Below are positions 11,327 through 21,890 of a stretch of DNA of 64,000 nucleotides, one piece after another. The notes under the pieces were generated by a model that saw nothing but the letters and a program-made list of their open reading frames with translations, did not search any database and was not told the origin of the DNA. Numbering within the stretch: position 1 is the stretch's first letter; each line of letters begins with the position of its first letter. The DNA lies in assembly GCF_030272615.1 (NCBI RefSeq), contig NC_081413.1:21700501-21764500 (forward strand), read 5' to 3'. Position numbers and translations under genes: made by a program. Source of the stretch: Cryptomeria japonica. Lineage: Eukaryota; Streptophyta; Pinopsida; Cupressales; Cupressaceae.

Positions 11327-12580
11327 GGTCTGGATTTCTGATCGTCTAGTAAGATGAGAGCATACTTTCCTACCTTTACGCTTTTCTTAAAGACACATAA
11401 GACAATGGTTCATTCCATTTTAATTAATATCTAGGTGCCTAATTTAAATAAATGCACAATATTTGGTTGAATCAACTAGGCAACCTGCAAAACCACTTGA
11501 TTAGTAGTTTTAAAAATGGAGTCTTCAAAAAGCGTCTTGCAAAACAACTTGATTAGTAGTTTCAAAAAATAGTCTTCAACAAGCGTCCTGCAAAAATCAA
11601 CAAAATGACAAAAATATTAATTTTTTTTTATCTTTTGGGAATGAATAGAAAAACATGAATAAAAACTTTTTTACTAATAACAAATGTGGATTTGAAGAAA
11701 GCTTTGATGGGTAAATGGGGTTTGACTAAGTTTTTACCACTTTCCAAGGGATAGGTAAGTGAAAAATGGGGATTTTGGAGGAGAGATGAAGGAATGGGAA
11801 AATTTGTCGAAGAGGGACAAAGAAGCAAAAGTTGAAGATAGATAATATGGGAAAAATTTGGAGGTGATTGGATGAAAAGGGAAGAAGTTATGGCAAACCC
11901 TAAAAATAGAGAAATATGGGATTTTAGGCTTCAAAAAGTGGATTTTTGAGATAAGGCCTCCAAGAAAGAAAATGTGGAAAATGGCAATGTGGAGAATCTG
12001 GTGAAGTTTAGAGGAAAATGGAGTCAAGATAAAGAAGATATGGTGAAAAAACAGAATTTTATTTTTTATTTTTTATTTTTTATTTTTTATTTTTAAATTA
12101 ACCCTACATTTAACAGAACAAAAACCCTAAATTTAACAGAACATAAACCCTAAATTTAACAAAACAAAAACCCTAGATTTAACAGAGAAAATTATCGCAC
12201 TAAACAGAATAAAATAAAAATGTTAGGTCCGGATTTCTGATTGTCTAGATAGACAAGAGCATACTCTCGTACTTTCACACTTTCCTGCAGGCGGACAGAT
12301 TATATTTAAACAAAGCAGATAACAGGAAATAAATAAATTAACTACAGACTACAGTTAGCACCTAAAATTTTAAAAAAGATTAACAGAGCAGATAGTAGCA
12401 CTACACAGATAGAAAAATGTCAAAGGTCTGGATTTCTGATTGTCTAGATAGACGAGCATACTCTCCTATTTTCACACTTTCCTATGGTCAGAGCATACAG
12501 TCATGCTAAACAGAATAGAAAAGTGAAAGGTTTGGATTTCTGATTGTCTATATAGACAAGAGCATACTCTCCTACTTTCA
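11327..12580. repeat. Four dispersed copies of a 55-65 bp motif with a perfect small palindrome
   Basis: Copies start at about 11327, 12226, 12425 and 12529. Each has GGATTTCTGATTGTCTAG, TAGACAAGAGCATACTCTCC and CTTTCACACTTTCCT in order. Three copies contain GTCTAnnTAGAC, a 5+5 inverted repeat. The first copy is the most diverged. Confidence 0.85.
12099..12187. repeat. Short tandem repeat with telomere-like AACCCTAAA cores, 4 units of 22-24 bp
   Basis: Units of AACCCTAAATTTAACAGAAC, with AACCCTACA and AACCCTAGA variants, preceded by an (ATTTTTT) run. The core resembles the plant telomere heptamer but the period is about 24 bp. Confidence 0.8.
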
Positions 12581-12747
12581 CACAGATTATACTAAAACAG
12601 AGTAGACAACAAATCAAATAACAAATCAGATAACAGAGTTGTCCTGCTGGAACAAAAATAGAAACATAAAAAAAAACATAAATAGAACAGAATAAGGAGG
12701 AGCTGTCGTGCAGAAATGCAGAGCCACGATTTTGGAACCTGTGAAAA

Positions 12748-12750
<3 letters not shown>

Positions 12751-12797
<47 letters not shown>
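12751..12797. repeat. (TA)n microsatellite
   Basis: Uninterrupted TA dinucleotides, about 23 copies. The isoleucine/tyrosine runs predicted in overlapping open frames come from this repeat only. Confidence 0.97.
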
Positions 12798-12800
<3 letters not shown>

Positions 12801-12891
12801 TATTTTTTTTTCTATAGTCACGCTCTTCTGGAACCTGCATCTCACAACTCACAAAAAACCTAAAAAAAAACATTAGTTCTCAGGGACGTGA

Positions 12892-12909
12892 GTCCCACCA
12901 GGCATGCCA
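12892..12909 (-). other. Primer binding site of gypsy-1
   Basis: Minus-strand TGGCATGCCTGGTGGGAC begins three bases inside the 5' LTR inner end. It is not the initiator-Met type used by the other elements here. I cannot name the tRNA without a search. Confidence 0.7.
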
Positions 12910-12912
12910 AAA

Positions 12913-14037
12913 TGAAGAGGGTAAAATAGATTTGAAAGGTAAACTGATCAAAACATAATGAAATAAACATGTAGAATACTAAAATATCATAAAAAGACCA
13001 TTTCACCTTGCTATTTTACCTTCTCCTTCGGATTGAGCTTGATGAAGTGAAGGCACCCCTTGATAATGCTCCACTTGATGTGCTCCTTTGATTGCTGGAT
13101 GTGGATGGCTCTCCAATATTGTGTACAAATGATAAGCATGAATGATAAGGATGAGATGATCAAGTTGCCAAGATGATTTTCTGGGCTCAAAAGGGTAGCA
13201 TAAGCTTACTAGATTTCAAGATGTTCTAAATGAATGGATGGAGCCCTATTTTATAGGAAGAGGAGAGGAAAATGAATGGTTAGGATGAATTCAAGATGAA
13301 GGGCTATGATTTACTTGTGAGCTCACACAAGCTCCAAGAGAGGGTGTGGAGACCAAGAAATATGCCTCAAATGCATTTCGTATCTCCACACTCTACAAGA
13401 TGCATTGGAGGAATTAAAAATTCTCCAAAAACGGATATTATGGGGGTTAGAAGAATAAAAAGGAATTAAAAATTCCTTGAGAGAGGGAAATGCCTAGAGG
13501 AATGTGAGATTTCAAAAATCTTACATTCATCTAGAAAAAGAGCATTTAAAGCTAGTGGCTGGATGAAAGGACAAAGAGTTGACTTTGTGGCTAATCATGA
13601 TGATTAGCCATTAACGACTCATTAGGAGGGGAATTAGAGGAAATGTTAGGTGGGATTTATATTTGTAGGAGAATTTGACTAGGAGAGAGAATGAGTGGAG
13701 GGAATAAAAAATTAGAAGAATAATGTTAAGTGAGTTTAGGAAGTTTCTAGAAGAATTTATTAGGTTAATGATGAATTAAGAAGATGATTTGTAGGACTCA
13801 TGTAGGTTAACTAATTAATTGAAATTAATTAGCTAAGAGGAAGATTTGTGAGGATTTGATTTTTTAGAAGAATAAAGAAAGGGATTGATTTATTAAATAA
13901 ATCAATCATATGCTATAGTGACAATATTAATTATATTTAATTAATATTGAGAAGAATTTTAATTAACATAATTAATTAATTAATTAATTATGTGAGGAAT
14001 TAAAAATAATTAAAATAATTATTTTTAAGTGTCTACA
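12913..14037 (-). repeat. 5' LTR of gypsy-1 (1125 bp)
   Basis: Element-sense ends are TGTAGACAC ... CTCTTCA (on the + strand TGAAGAGGG ... TGTCTACA). The outer end abuts copia-1 coding sequence at 14038. It matches 1-994 with roughly 97% identity by eye and one 4-bp TAAT length difference. Confidence 0.95.
13249..13255 (-). promoter_or_regulatory. TATA-like box in gypsy-1 5' LTR
   Basis: Minus-strand TATAAAA within CTATAAAATAGGG, conserved in the other LTR at 210-216. The position, in mid LTR, suits an LTR promoter; there is no direct evidence of transcription. Confidence 0.5.
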
Positions 14038-16762
14038 CTTTCATTTGAATAACAGTGATAAGATATGTTTGATTGCACATATTGATGAAAGGTTGTTATG
14101 GCATAAGAGACTCTGTCGTATAAATTTTGATTGCATTGTAAAGATCAGCTCAACTAAGGCTATAAGGGATCTACCTAAGATTGTGAAACCTCACAATCCG
14201 GTATGTAAGGAATGTCAAATGGGAAAGCAAGTTAGAACAACTTTTAAGAGTATTTTTGAGAAATCCAATAATGTTTTTGATTTAATTCATACTGACTTGT
14301 GTGGTCTAGAAAGAACAAGAAGTATATAGGGAGATAGATATTTTATGCTAATTATTGATGATTTTTCTAGAATGTATTGGGTTACTTTTCTCAAGGAGAA
14401 ATCAGAAGCTTTTGAAAAATTTAAGTTATTCAAGGCAATGGTAGAGAATGAAACTGGTAAGAAAATAGAAATGTTTGAGATCTGATCAAGGAGGTGAATT
14501 TACATCTAAGGAATTTAATACATTCTATGAAGTGAATGGAATCAAAAGACAACTATTAGCACCCTAGACACCTCAGCAGAATGGAATTGTGGAAAGGAAG
14601 AACAAAACTATTCTGGAAGCAACTAGAAGCATGATATTGGAAGCTAATCTACCTCGCATGTACTAGAGAGAAGTAGTAAATACAACGGTTTACACTTTCA
14701 ACAAAGTTCACATCAAAGGTGAAACTGGTAAAACCCCTTACGAACTATGCTTTGGTAATACTCCTACTCTTAAGTACTTCAGAATCTTTGGAAGCAAATG
14801 CTATATTAAGAGAGATGAGTATGTTGGTAAATTTTGATCCTAGGAGTGATGAAGGAATATTTATTGGTTATTCATCTAAGAGCAAGGCATATATATGTTT
14901 CAATAAAAGATTGCAAAAGATCATTGAGAGTGCTAATGTGAAGATAAATCAATACTTTAGAGTAAATTCTAGGTTTGTAGGTTTTGAACCATTAGTTGAG
15001 ATGATCATAGATGAACCAATATAGATTGCATCGGTACAAAATGTGGATCCAGTCACACCGGCATCATCAAAAAATACCACAGTCAATGAAGAACAACAAC
15101 ATGTGAATAAACCCAGGTATGTAAGATTGAATCACTCAAAAAATCAGATAATTGGGAATAAGTATCAAGGTGTTATGACAAGTGGAAGAATGGAAAATGA
15201 AGAGGTATGCTTAATTTCTCAAGTTGAACCACCATTTGTTATTGAAGCATGTCAAGATGAACATTGGATAAAAGCAATGGAAGATGAGTCGGAACAAATT
15301 GAAAAGAACAATACATGGACATTAGTTCCCCGACCTAAAGACAAAAAAGTAATTGAAACTAAATGGGTATTTATAAATAAAGGTAATGAAGATGGTGTGG
15401 TAATCAGGAACAAATAAAGATTAGTTTGTAAAGGATACTCACAGAAAGAGGGAACTAATTATAATAAAACCTTTGCACTGGTAGCTAGAATTGAGGTAGT
15501 TAGATTATTTCTTGCACTTGCAGCTCATAAGAACTATAAATTTTATTAGATGGATGTAAAATGTGCATTTCTCAATTGTGATCTTGGAGAGGAAGTTTAC
15601 ATTGAACAACTTGATGGATTTTCATTGACAAATGATAAAGATGTGGTTTGTAGATTAAGGAAAGCTTTTTATGGATTGAAGCAAGATCCTAGAGCTTGGT
15701 CATGCTAGATTGGACAAATATCTTTTGAAGCTTGGCTACACTAAAGGTAATGCCGACAACAACTTATATTACAAAGTGACTAATGATGACATCTTGGTTA
15801 TTGAAGTTTTTGTTGATGATATCATTTTTTGAGGAAAAGATGGATTATGTAAGGACTTTGTTAACAAGATGCAGGAAGAATTTGAAATGTCTATGATTGG
15901 TGAGATAAAATTCTTCTTAGGATTGCAGATTTCACAAACTGATAAAGGTATATTCATATGTCAAACAAAATACTTGAAGGAACTACTGAAGAAATTTGGT
16001 ATGGAAAACTCTAAACCAATAAGTACTCCTATGACTACTAGTGATAAATTATCATTGAAGGATGATTCAACTCCTATTAATCTGACAAGATATAAATCTA
16101 TGATTGGAGGTTTACTATATTTGACACAAACAAGACCTAATATAATGAATGCAATGTGTATTGTTTCAAGATTTCAGAGTAATCCTAAAGAAAATCATGA
16201 ATTAACAGTAAAAAGGATTTTCCAGTACCTACAAGGCACAACAAATCTTGGTTTATGGTATCCTAAAGATGAAAATTTTGACTTATGTGCATACACTGAT
16301 GCAAATTGGGCAAGAGATGTAGATGACAGAAAGAGTACCATTGGTGGTGCATTCTTTCTTGGTAGTAGATTGATTTCTTGGATAAGCAAGAAGAAGAGTT
16401 GTACATCATTGTCAACAACATAATCAACATATGTTGCAAAAACAACTAATTGTACTCAGGTATTATGTATTAAGCAAATGTTGAAGGACATAAAGATAAA
16501 ATGTAAAGAACCGATAATCATTTATTCTAATAATTCAACAGCAATTGATATATCAAAAAATCTGGTGTTTCACTCTAATACTAAGCATGTTTGTATCAAA
16601 TATAATTTTTTGAAAGAGAATGTTGAAGCAAATGAAGTGAAATTGGTTTATGTGAATACTAAAGAGAAGATTGCAGATATCTTTACAAAGCCTTTGCCTA
16701 AGGAAACCTTTGAATATCTTGAAGAGCAGCTTGGGGTAATACCCTCACCGACAGAGAATTAG
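14038..16762 (+). pseudogene. copia-1 pol remnant: integrase, reverse transcriptase, RNase H
   Basis: Recognisable in order: the zinc-binding and pre-integrase region (LLWHKRLCRINF, VCKECQMGKQ); the integrase core with HTDLCGLE, SDQGGEF and IVERKNK (all three acidic positions still readable); the adaptor VFGSK-like region; a variable linker (15043-15240); RT with KAMEDE, NTWTLVPRP, KTKWVF-like and FVDDIIF at about 15810-15830; then RNase H with YTDANWARD, RKSTIGGAFF and STAIDISKN. It ends at a TAG after a LGVIPSPTEN tail. Frameshifts lie near 14468 and 14825, and stops are at 14327, 15011, 15415 and elsewhere. No complete protein can be made. Confidence 0.92.
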
Positions 16763-17133
16763 ATGATTGAAGATTGGCATCAAACCGACAAAAACTAACA
16801 GAGAAACCTTTTTCCGGCTTTGATGGAGGACAACTACTTCTCAAGGGGAGTAGTTGGTTGTATGTTCTGGTATATCTTCTTAATTTCTTTGGCATTTTAT
16901 GTCAAAGGGGGAGAGATATCTATGGAAAAACATTCAGTCCTAGTGGGAAAGATTATATTATTCATTGGAAGAAACTATTCATTGGGGGAGAGATATATAC
17001 TCTATGTATTTTGGTTTTGACTTCTGGTATTGATCTATTTTGGGAGATTGTTGGTTTTTTGGTTTTTGGCATTTTTCTTTGGCACTTAGATGTTTTTCCA
17101 TCTAGTATTGCCATCAATGCCAAAGGGGGAGAT
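16763..17133 (+). other. copia-1 3' untranslated region with polypurine tracts
   Basis: Non-coding, between the pol stop and the 3' LTR. Three G-rich purine tracts are present: near 16903-16915 (AAAGGGGGAGAGA), 16982-16993 (TTGGGGGAGAGA) and 17122-17132 (AAAGGGGGAGA). The last abuts the LTR start and is the likely functional PPT. The 156-codon open frame at 16774-17244 crosses the PPT and LTR and is not a gene. Confidence 0.75.
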
Positions 17134-19006
17134 TGTTGGTATTATGGATGTGTTGCATTAGTTTTTTCATTGATGTCAACACTTTTCCTTCTGGAGATCT
17201 ATGGTTATGTTGAACCGACACATTGTGTTCACCGGCAACATTAGTGACTTATGCACAGTCAGTGGTATATGCTCACCAACAAGTTATATGGTTTATCGAC
17301 ATTGATGATGACTTGTTATCATCTGGAGACCACTTGATTATATCGAAGACATGTTTTGGATACTTGGTTTTGGTGTTTTGGTTATTGGTCTTGTAGACAC
17401 TCAAAATTGTCATGTCTAATTAAATAAATATTTTATTTATTTAATTATCTAAGCCTAATTCTTCTATTAATTAAATAAATCCTTATTTATTTAATTAATT
17501 CATTTATCCTCTTCTAGCCTTATTTCTCATTTAAATAAATACATTTATTTATTTAAATTATCCTTTTCCTAAATTAAATAAATATTTTATTTATTTAATT
17601 GATCCCACTTCTTCTATTAATTAAATAAATCTTTATTTATTTAATTAATTCATTATCTTTTTCTACACATGACACATGTCATTCATCTTTTAATTCATAC
17701 ACTACCTACCTCTTTCATTATTTTGGTATTTCTTTTACCTACCCTCTAATCCTAGCCGACCTCCTTTTTACACCTCTCAATCTTATCCCTCCATTTCATA
17801 TTATGTCTTCTATTTAAGGAGATGCTTTCTTCATTGTCAAACCCTAATCACTCAGACTAACCAACAATTTTGGAGGACTTGGCTACACTACAATCCTACT
17901 TGCAACCACATTCCGTTCTTTGTTGAGCTCTTGTGCATATAAAAATATGAGAGCAAATATATAAAGAAAGATCAATGGAGATAGGAAGAATGGAGATCAA
18001 AACCCTATTGGACATGTGATGGTATAATCTTTGTGATTTTTGAATTATTTGCATTGTCTTAGGTAATCTTCATATGTTATGGTGGATCTTTGTTCATTGT
18101 TAGGCTAGGGTTTAGTGGTTGGATTCATTTAGCCTTTCAATTTTGTTGTTATTGTTATCCATTTTCACCATACACAGGTCTAATCAAGGTGACATATTTG
18201 CTATAACCAATAGATAGGTCTAGGTTATGGACCAGTACACGTTATCTATTCCAGATCAACACAACACATTATGGAGATGATTTATTATTGGTTATTGTAT
18301 TGAAGCCGACATCTTGTATTACATCAAGACATTTTGTAATTGATTTAAATGTAATATTCTTAGTGAGCCAACCTTAGTATTTGGTGTTAGGTTTTGTATA
18401 AATGTAAGATCTCATTTGTGAGATGAATGTAATGGTAATGGTAAGGTATTGTAATATGGTATGAGCGAATATTGAAAATCATATGAGCATATCATAGAGT
18501 GAATCAAGAAGACATCATTTGAAGGTTAGAGGAAGGTTTTAAGGTGTTTATTAGAGCTTAAACCGGTACTAAATCAAGCATTGCAGATGCACTTTGAAGA
18601 AGTACATTGTTCTAGGATTTAAACATCCTCCTGTAGTCATTATGACTCCCATTTGAGCAGTGTGCTCTAGGCGGTTGGCCTTTTTGCATGTTCAGACCCC
18701 ATTTGTATACACATACTATCTGCAGTAGTATCATCTGATTTTGGGTAAGGTTTCCCACCATGGTTTTTCCCCTTATGGGGTTTTCACGTCAAAAATCTTT
18801 GTATTATTTGTTGTGGATGTTGTTTCTCTTTCTATTTCATGCATTAAGTTTCACTAGTATTGATATTCACTGTTAATCTATTTAAATGGCATTAAGATTG
18901 GTTTACAAGTATTAAGTATTAAGTTTAAGTAATTTATAATTGGGTGAAAATTCATGGACAACTGATTCACCCCCCCTCGTCTTAGTTGTCCTTCTGGTTC
19001 CTAACA
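17134..19006 (+). repeat. 3' LTR of copia-1, split by a solo LTR
   Basis: Begins TGTTGGTATTATGG immediately after the PPT and ends CTAACA at 19006, giving TGTT/AACA ends. Removing the solo LTR and one copy of its duplication (17392-18181) leaves about 1083 bp. Internal landmarks (GGCCTTTTTGCATG near 18680, TGGTTTTTCCCC near 18760, a C-rich tract before the end) recur in the solo LTRs at 32864 and, less clearly, 35606. Confidence 0.85.
17392..18176 (+). repeat. Solo LTR, gypsy type, with perfect 5-bp duplication
   Basis: Begins TGTAGACACTCAAAATTG, the same start as gypsy-1 LTRs, and ends CATACACA. It is flanked by GGTCT at 17387-17391 and 18177-18181. No internal element remains, so this is the product of LTR-LTR recombination. 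The first 270 bp consist of AT-rich inverted pieces (TTAAATAAAT/ATTTATTTAA). Confidence 0.93.
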
Positions 19007-19011
19007 ACTAA

Positions 19012-19890
19012 AACTAATAAAATCCTACAGAAATTGAAACCAAACCCTAATCTTCAGTTACCCCATTCAACTTTGGTTTAATTTGGTTGAAAGCTATAAT
19101 TTATTATGAATAATATTGTGAATCCATAAATTCTTGTTCAATATTATGCAAATGTTGGGATAAGATATTATATACCATTATATTTGGAAAATTTATATCT
19201 TAATTTTCTACAAACAAACCTTTGGAAGACATTCAATTAAAATTATATGATAATTTCGTAGATTACATGGATTACACGTTATATTTTGAAAGTCATTAAT
19301 ATTGTGTAAGAACAATGTCTCACTATTACTTTGTTTTTAAGAAAATTAATTTATCTACATTGACGACAAGGCATGGTACAAACTATGTAATTACAACCAT
19401 GGGCTAAAAGTATTCTTGAATAATAAAGGTAATTATATAATGTAAGTTAAAAATGTTAAAATAATATTTTTAAATTTAAATATAATAAAAGAATTTAAAA
19501 TCAGCTAAGAGATAAATAAGAAATGATATATATAAAATCACATTTACATAATAAATTGGAAATGACTTTTAATAATAAATATTTTTATATAAAAATAATA
19601 ATAAAACAAATAAATTTTAAACTTTATAAATATATAACAAAGGAATTTAAAATCAACCAAAAGATAAATAAGAAATGATAAATATAAAATCACATTTATA
19701 TGATAAATTAGAAATTACTGTTAATAATAAATATTTATATATATTAAAATTTATATACTATTTTGAAAATATTTGTGCATGCATGTAACTTTGGTAAGTT
19801 TGAAGATTCTCATCGAGCTTACCAAGGCTATAAAAATAAAACAAAAACTTCATCAACATAAACAACCATTCACCCAATTAACTTAATGAA
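19012..19890. other. AT-rich non-coding stretch with a two-copy direct repeat
   Basis: No coding signal. Positions about 19491-19590 and 19643-19740 are two copies of a roughly 100-bp unit (GAATTTAAAATCA ... GATAAATAAGAAATGATA ... AATAATAAATATTT), 152 bp apart. Confidence 0.75.
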
Positions 19891-19949
19891 AAATTGACAA
19901 CTCTCACTCATGGTCTCTCGCTCCAAATTTTCAAATTCCTCCTTCCCGC

Positions 19950-20870
19950 TATGGAGAATGGTAATGTTTCCCTTGCTAATGGTTCACTTGCACATGATCC
20001 TCCTATATGTAAGCTAGTCACGGATATCTTGGATACACCCTCCCTACAACACACCTTTCATGATTCCTCTTGAAAAAATTCTTTTGTTAATTCCCCCTTT
20101 AAGGACTCCTTTGTAGACTAACTCGAAAAACCTCCATGTGCATCTTTGACTCCTCCAATTAAATTCTTTCCATGTCCTTTGGTGGTCCCAAAGGTGAACC
20201 TTGGCAAGGACATTCTCAATTGCATAACATACTATGAAAAATATGCTCTTATTGGTTGTTTAAACCATCTTTGTCCCTCTCTTCCATCAATCCTCTTGGA
20301 TTTCAACTCACTAGAACCCTCTAGTGTTTTGTAAGTTGGAAATAAACCCCCGTGCTCAGGGTTTTTTGTTCTTTGTTTCAATTACACTAACAATAAAGAG
20401 GATATTCTTTCTCATTTCCCTTGGAGATTAGATTCCCATCCCTTTTCCCTTCACCCCTAGCCTCATCCTTCAACCACCTTAATTTTGGTGCCAAGCTACT
20501 TTTGAATCCATAAGCAATATTCTTGGTCATTTTATTAATGTCATCCCCAACACCAATCTCTTCTCCCAGATCTCATTTGTGCACATCTTGGTAGACTTGG
20601 ACCTCTCCAAGCCTCTCCAAGCTATGATTTATATTAAGCTCTATAATATAGATTACTAGGTTTGCATCTTGGGTTTGATAGCTCGGCTTTTAGACACAAC
20701 TTTTGCATTAGAGGGATTTGCTAACGTTGTTCCCTTCACCTCTCAAGATTTGGACTTCTCTTGGACAATTATGCATCACTTAAAAAGGGGTCATATTTAT
20801 TTGACCCAAAGATCTTGTTTTGTTCCTTTGGGCCCACTTCTTGGCTCCTTTTCTAACTTTCAATAGGTTT
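19950..20870 (+). pseudogene. DUF4283-like open-frame remnant
   Basis: Shifting frames give YYEKYALIG, LCPSLPSILL, then FFVLCFNYTNNKEDILSHFPW and, near 20570-20640, FVHILVDLDLSKPLQ. This order (YEKYALIG, a trailing GFF.V.F and GPW-like motif, then a V.VDLSKPLP-like motif) resembles the DUF4283 region found in plant transposon-derived ORF1-like proteins, including LINE ORF1. Several stops and at least two frameshifts interrupt it. No reverse transcriptase follows in recognisable form. Similarity is judged by eye only. Confidence 0.5.
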
Positions 20871-21059
20871 CTAGTGTCAATGGTGTTGTTTTGTTGATGG
20901 TTTACCTAGGGTAGCCCTACTATTTTTTTTGGGCCTTTAATATACTTAATCTGAATTGACATGGGTTTGGGCCATTACCAACTTACTTTCATAATAAACA
21001 ACCATTCTTACAACAACAATGAAAGTTAAGTTGTAACCAAAAAACCTTCTATTATAGCA

Positions 21060-21890
21060 CACTATTATTCTAAACCAAAGAATTGTAACTTAACCTTTCT
21101 TTTTGAATCCTTGAATATCATGATTCTTCAATTGGTTAATAAGAACTTGATGGATCTTTCCTCCATCCATCCCATAGATCCCTCAAAGACTTTTTATCTT
21201 TCCTTTAAGCCAAATTACTTTTTTCAATACTATCATCAACTTACACATGACATGGAGAGGTGTATGCATCTGAAAAATGAAATTCAAGACCTCATTGACT
21301 CTAATGTTATTTTAATGGATGGTGTGAATAATAAGGGAATGAATCCTTAATACCACCTAATGAAAACTTGCAAATATTTACTTATCCTTTTCCTTCCCAT
21401 TCCACAAATATTGTATATAGCCTTTGATGACTTATCCAATTAAGATAACAAATTTAAGAATCTAATAGAACAAGAGAAACCTAAACTCTAAACATGAACT
21501 TAACATCATCTTTACCTCAATTGATATCTTTAATGCCTCTAATAGACAATTATACATCACTCCTAAAATAAAAACAAACCCACACATGAAGTGCTTATTG
21601 ATCTAGTGGGCATGTTGAATTTGATTACTAAATAATATCTTTACACACCTAAATTATATGAAGACACTTATGATAAATTTGAAGTCTTGATTAAGGTGTA
21701 TGATGGTTTCACTTATCCCACGTTTAGTTCCATTAGCCTACCCATTCAAGTTGGTTCTAAGTTCTTATATATTCCTTTTACCATTATCCCTACCTAAGAC
21801 CAATTTTTTATGGTCTTGGGTCATCCTTGGCCTACATCCATGAAGGTAGCTCCTTCTATAGTCCACAAGTAGAACATTGAAGTTCCCATT
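21060..21890 (+). pseudogene. Decayed Ty3/gypsy gag knuckle and protease
   Basis: Two pieces on the + strand. At 21220-21350: YYHQLTHDMERCMHLKNEIQ followed by DLIDSNVI, which is the gag CHHC knuckle region of Tat-like elements with the first Cys replaced. At 21690-21880: a YDGFTYPTF, ISLPIQVGSKF and VLGHPWPTS series, the C-terminal half of the retropepsin domain (compare the gypsy-1 protease LLRRPWIHS). Stops and frame changes throughout. This is an older insertion, unrelated in position to gypsy-1. Confidence 0.65.

Larger units (their letters stand above)
10319..12890. other. 5' leader of gypsy-1
   Basis: About 2.6 kb between the PBS and gag without a convincing reading frame. It contains a somewhat GC-richer stretch at about 10790-11340, four dispersed copies of a hairpin-bearing motif, T-rich and ATTTTTT repeats (12060-12096), a short telomere-like repeat and a TA microsatellite. 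Very long leaders are known for Tat/Ogre-type elements. Confidence 0.65.
1..14037 (-). mobile_element. Ty3/gypsy retrotransposon, Tat-like (gypsy-1), almost full length
   Basis: Minus-strand LTR retrotransposon. The right-hand (5') LTR is 12913-14037 and the left-hand (3') LTR ends at 994; its first 127 or so bases on the + strand lie before the window. A PBS adjoins the 5' LTR and a polypurine tract adjoins the 3' LTR. Between them are a long 5' leader, one gag-pol reading frame (10079 down to 2909) and a repeat-rich 3' region. An extra archaeal-type RNase H between the classical RNase H and integrase, CHHC gag knuckle and total length above 14 kb point to the Tat lineage (family knowledge). 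LTRs differ at about two dozen sites plus one 4-bp indel by eye. It interrupts copia-1 at 14037/14038. The 5-bp target duplication (would be CTTTC) cannot be checked because the other side is outside the window. Confidence 0.93.
14038..19006 (+). mobile_element. Ty1/copia retrotransposon, 3' part (copia-1), interrupted by gypsy-1
   Basis: Sequence enters abruptly at the gypsy-1 LTR edge in the middle of a copia polyprotein (region before integrase) and runs through integrase, RT, RNase H, a PPT and a 3' LTR. The gag and protease half must lie left of the window, on the other side of gypsy-1. The 3' LTR itself contains a solo gypsy LTR. Multiple stops and frameshifts show this is the older partner. 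Confidence 0.9.

Noticed and set aside
12099-12187. Interstitial telomere tract
   Set aside because: The period is about 24 bp and only the core resembles the heptamer.
12501-12873. Minus-strand frames of 93-114 codons
   Set aside because: They are carried through the (TA)n microsatellite and poly-T; the Ile/Tyr run is the repeat.
16774-17244. 156-codon + strand frame after copia-1 pol, considered as an env-like third ORF
   Set aside because: It crosses the PPT and the LTR start, overlaps repeated PPT-like tracts and shows no domain beyond chance hydrophobic runs.
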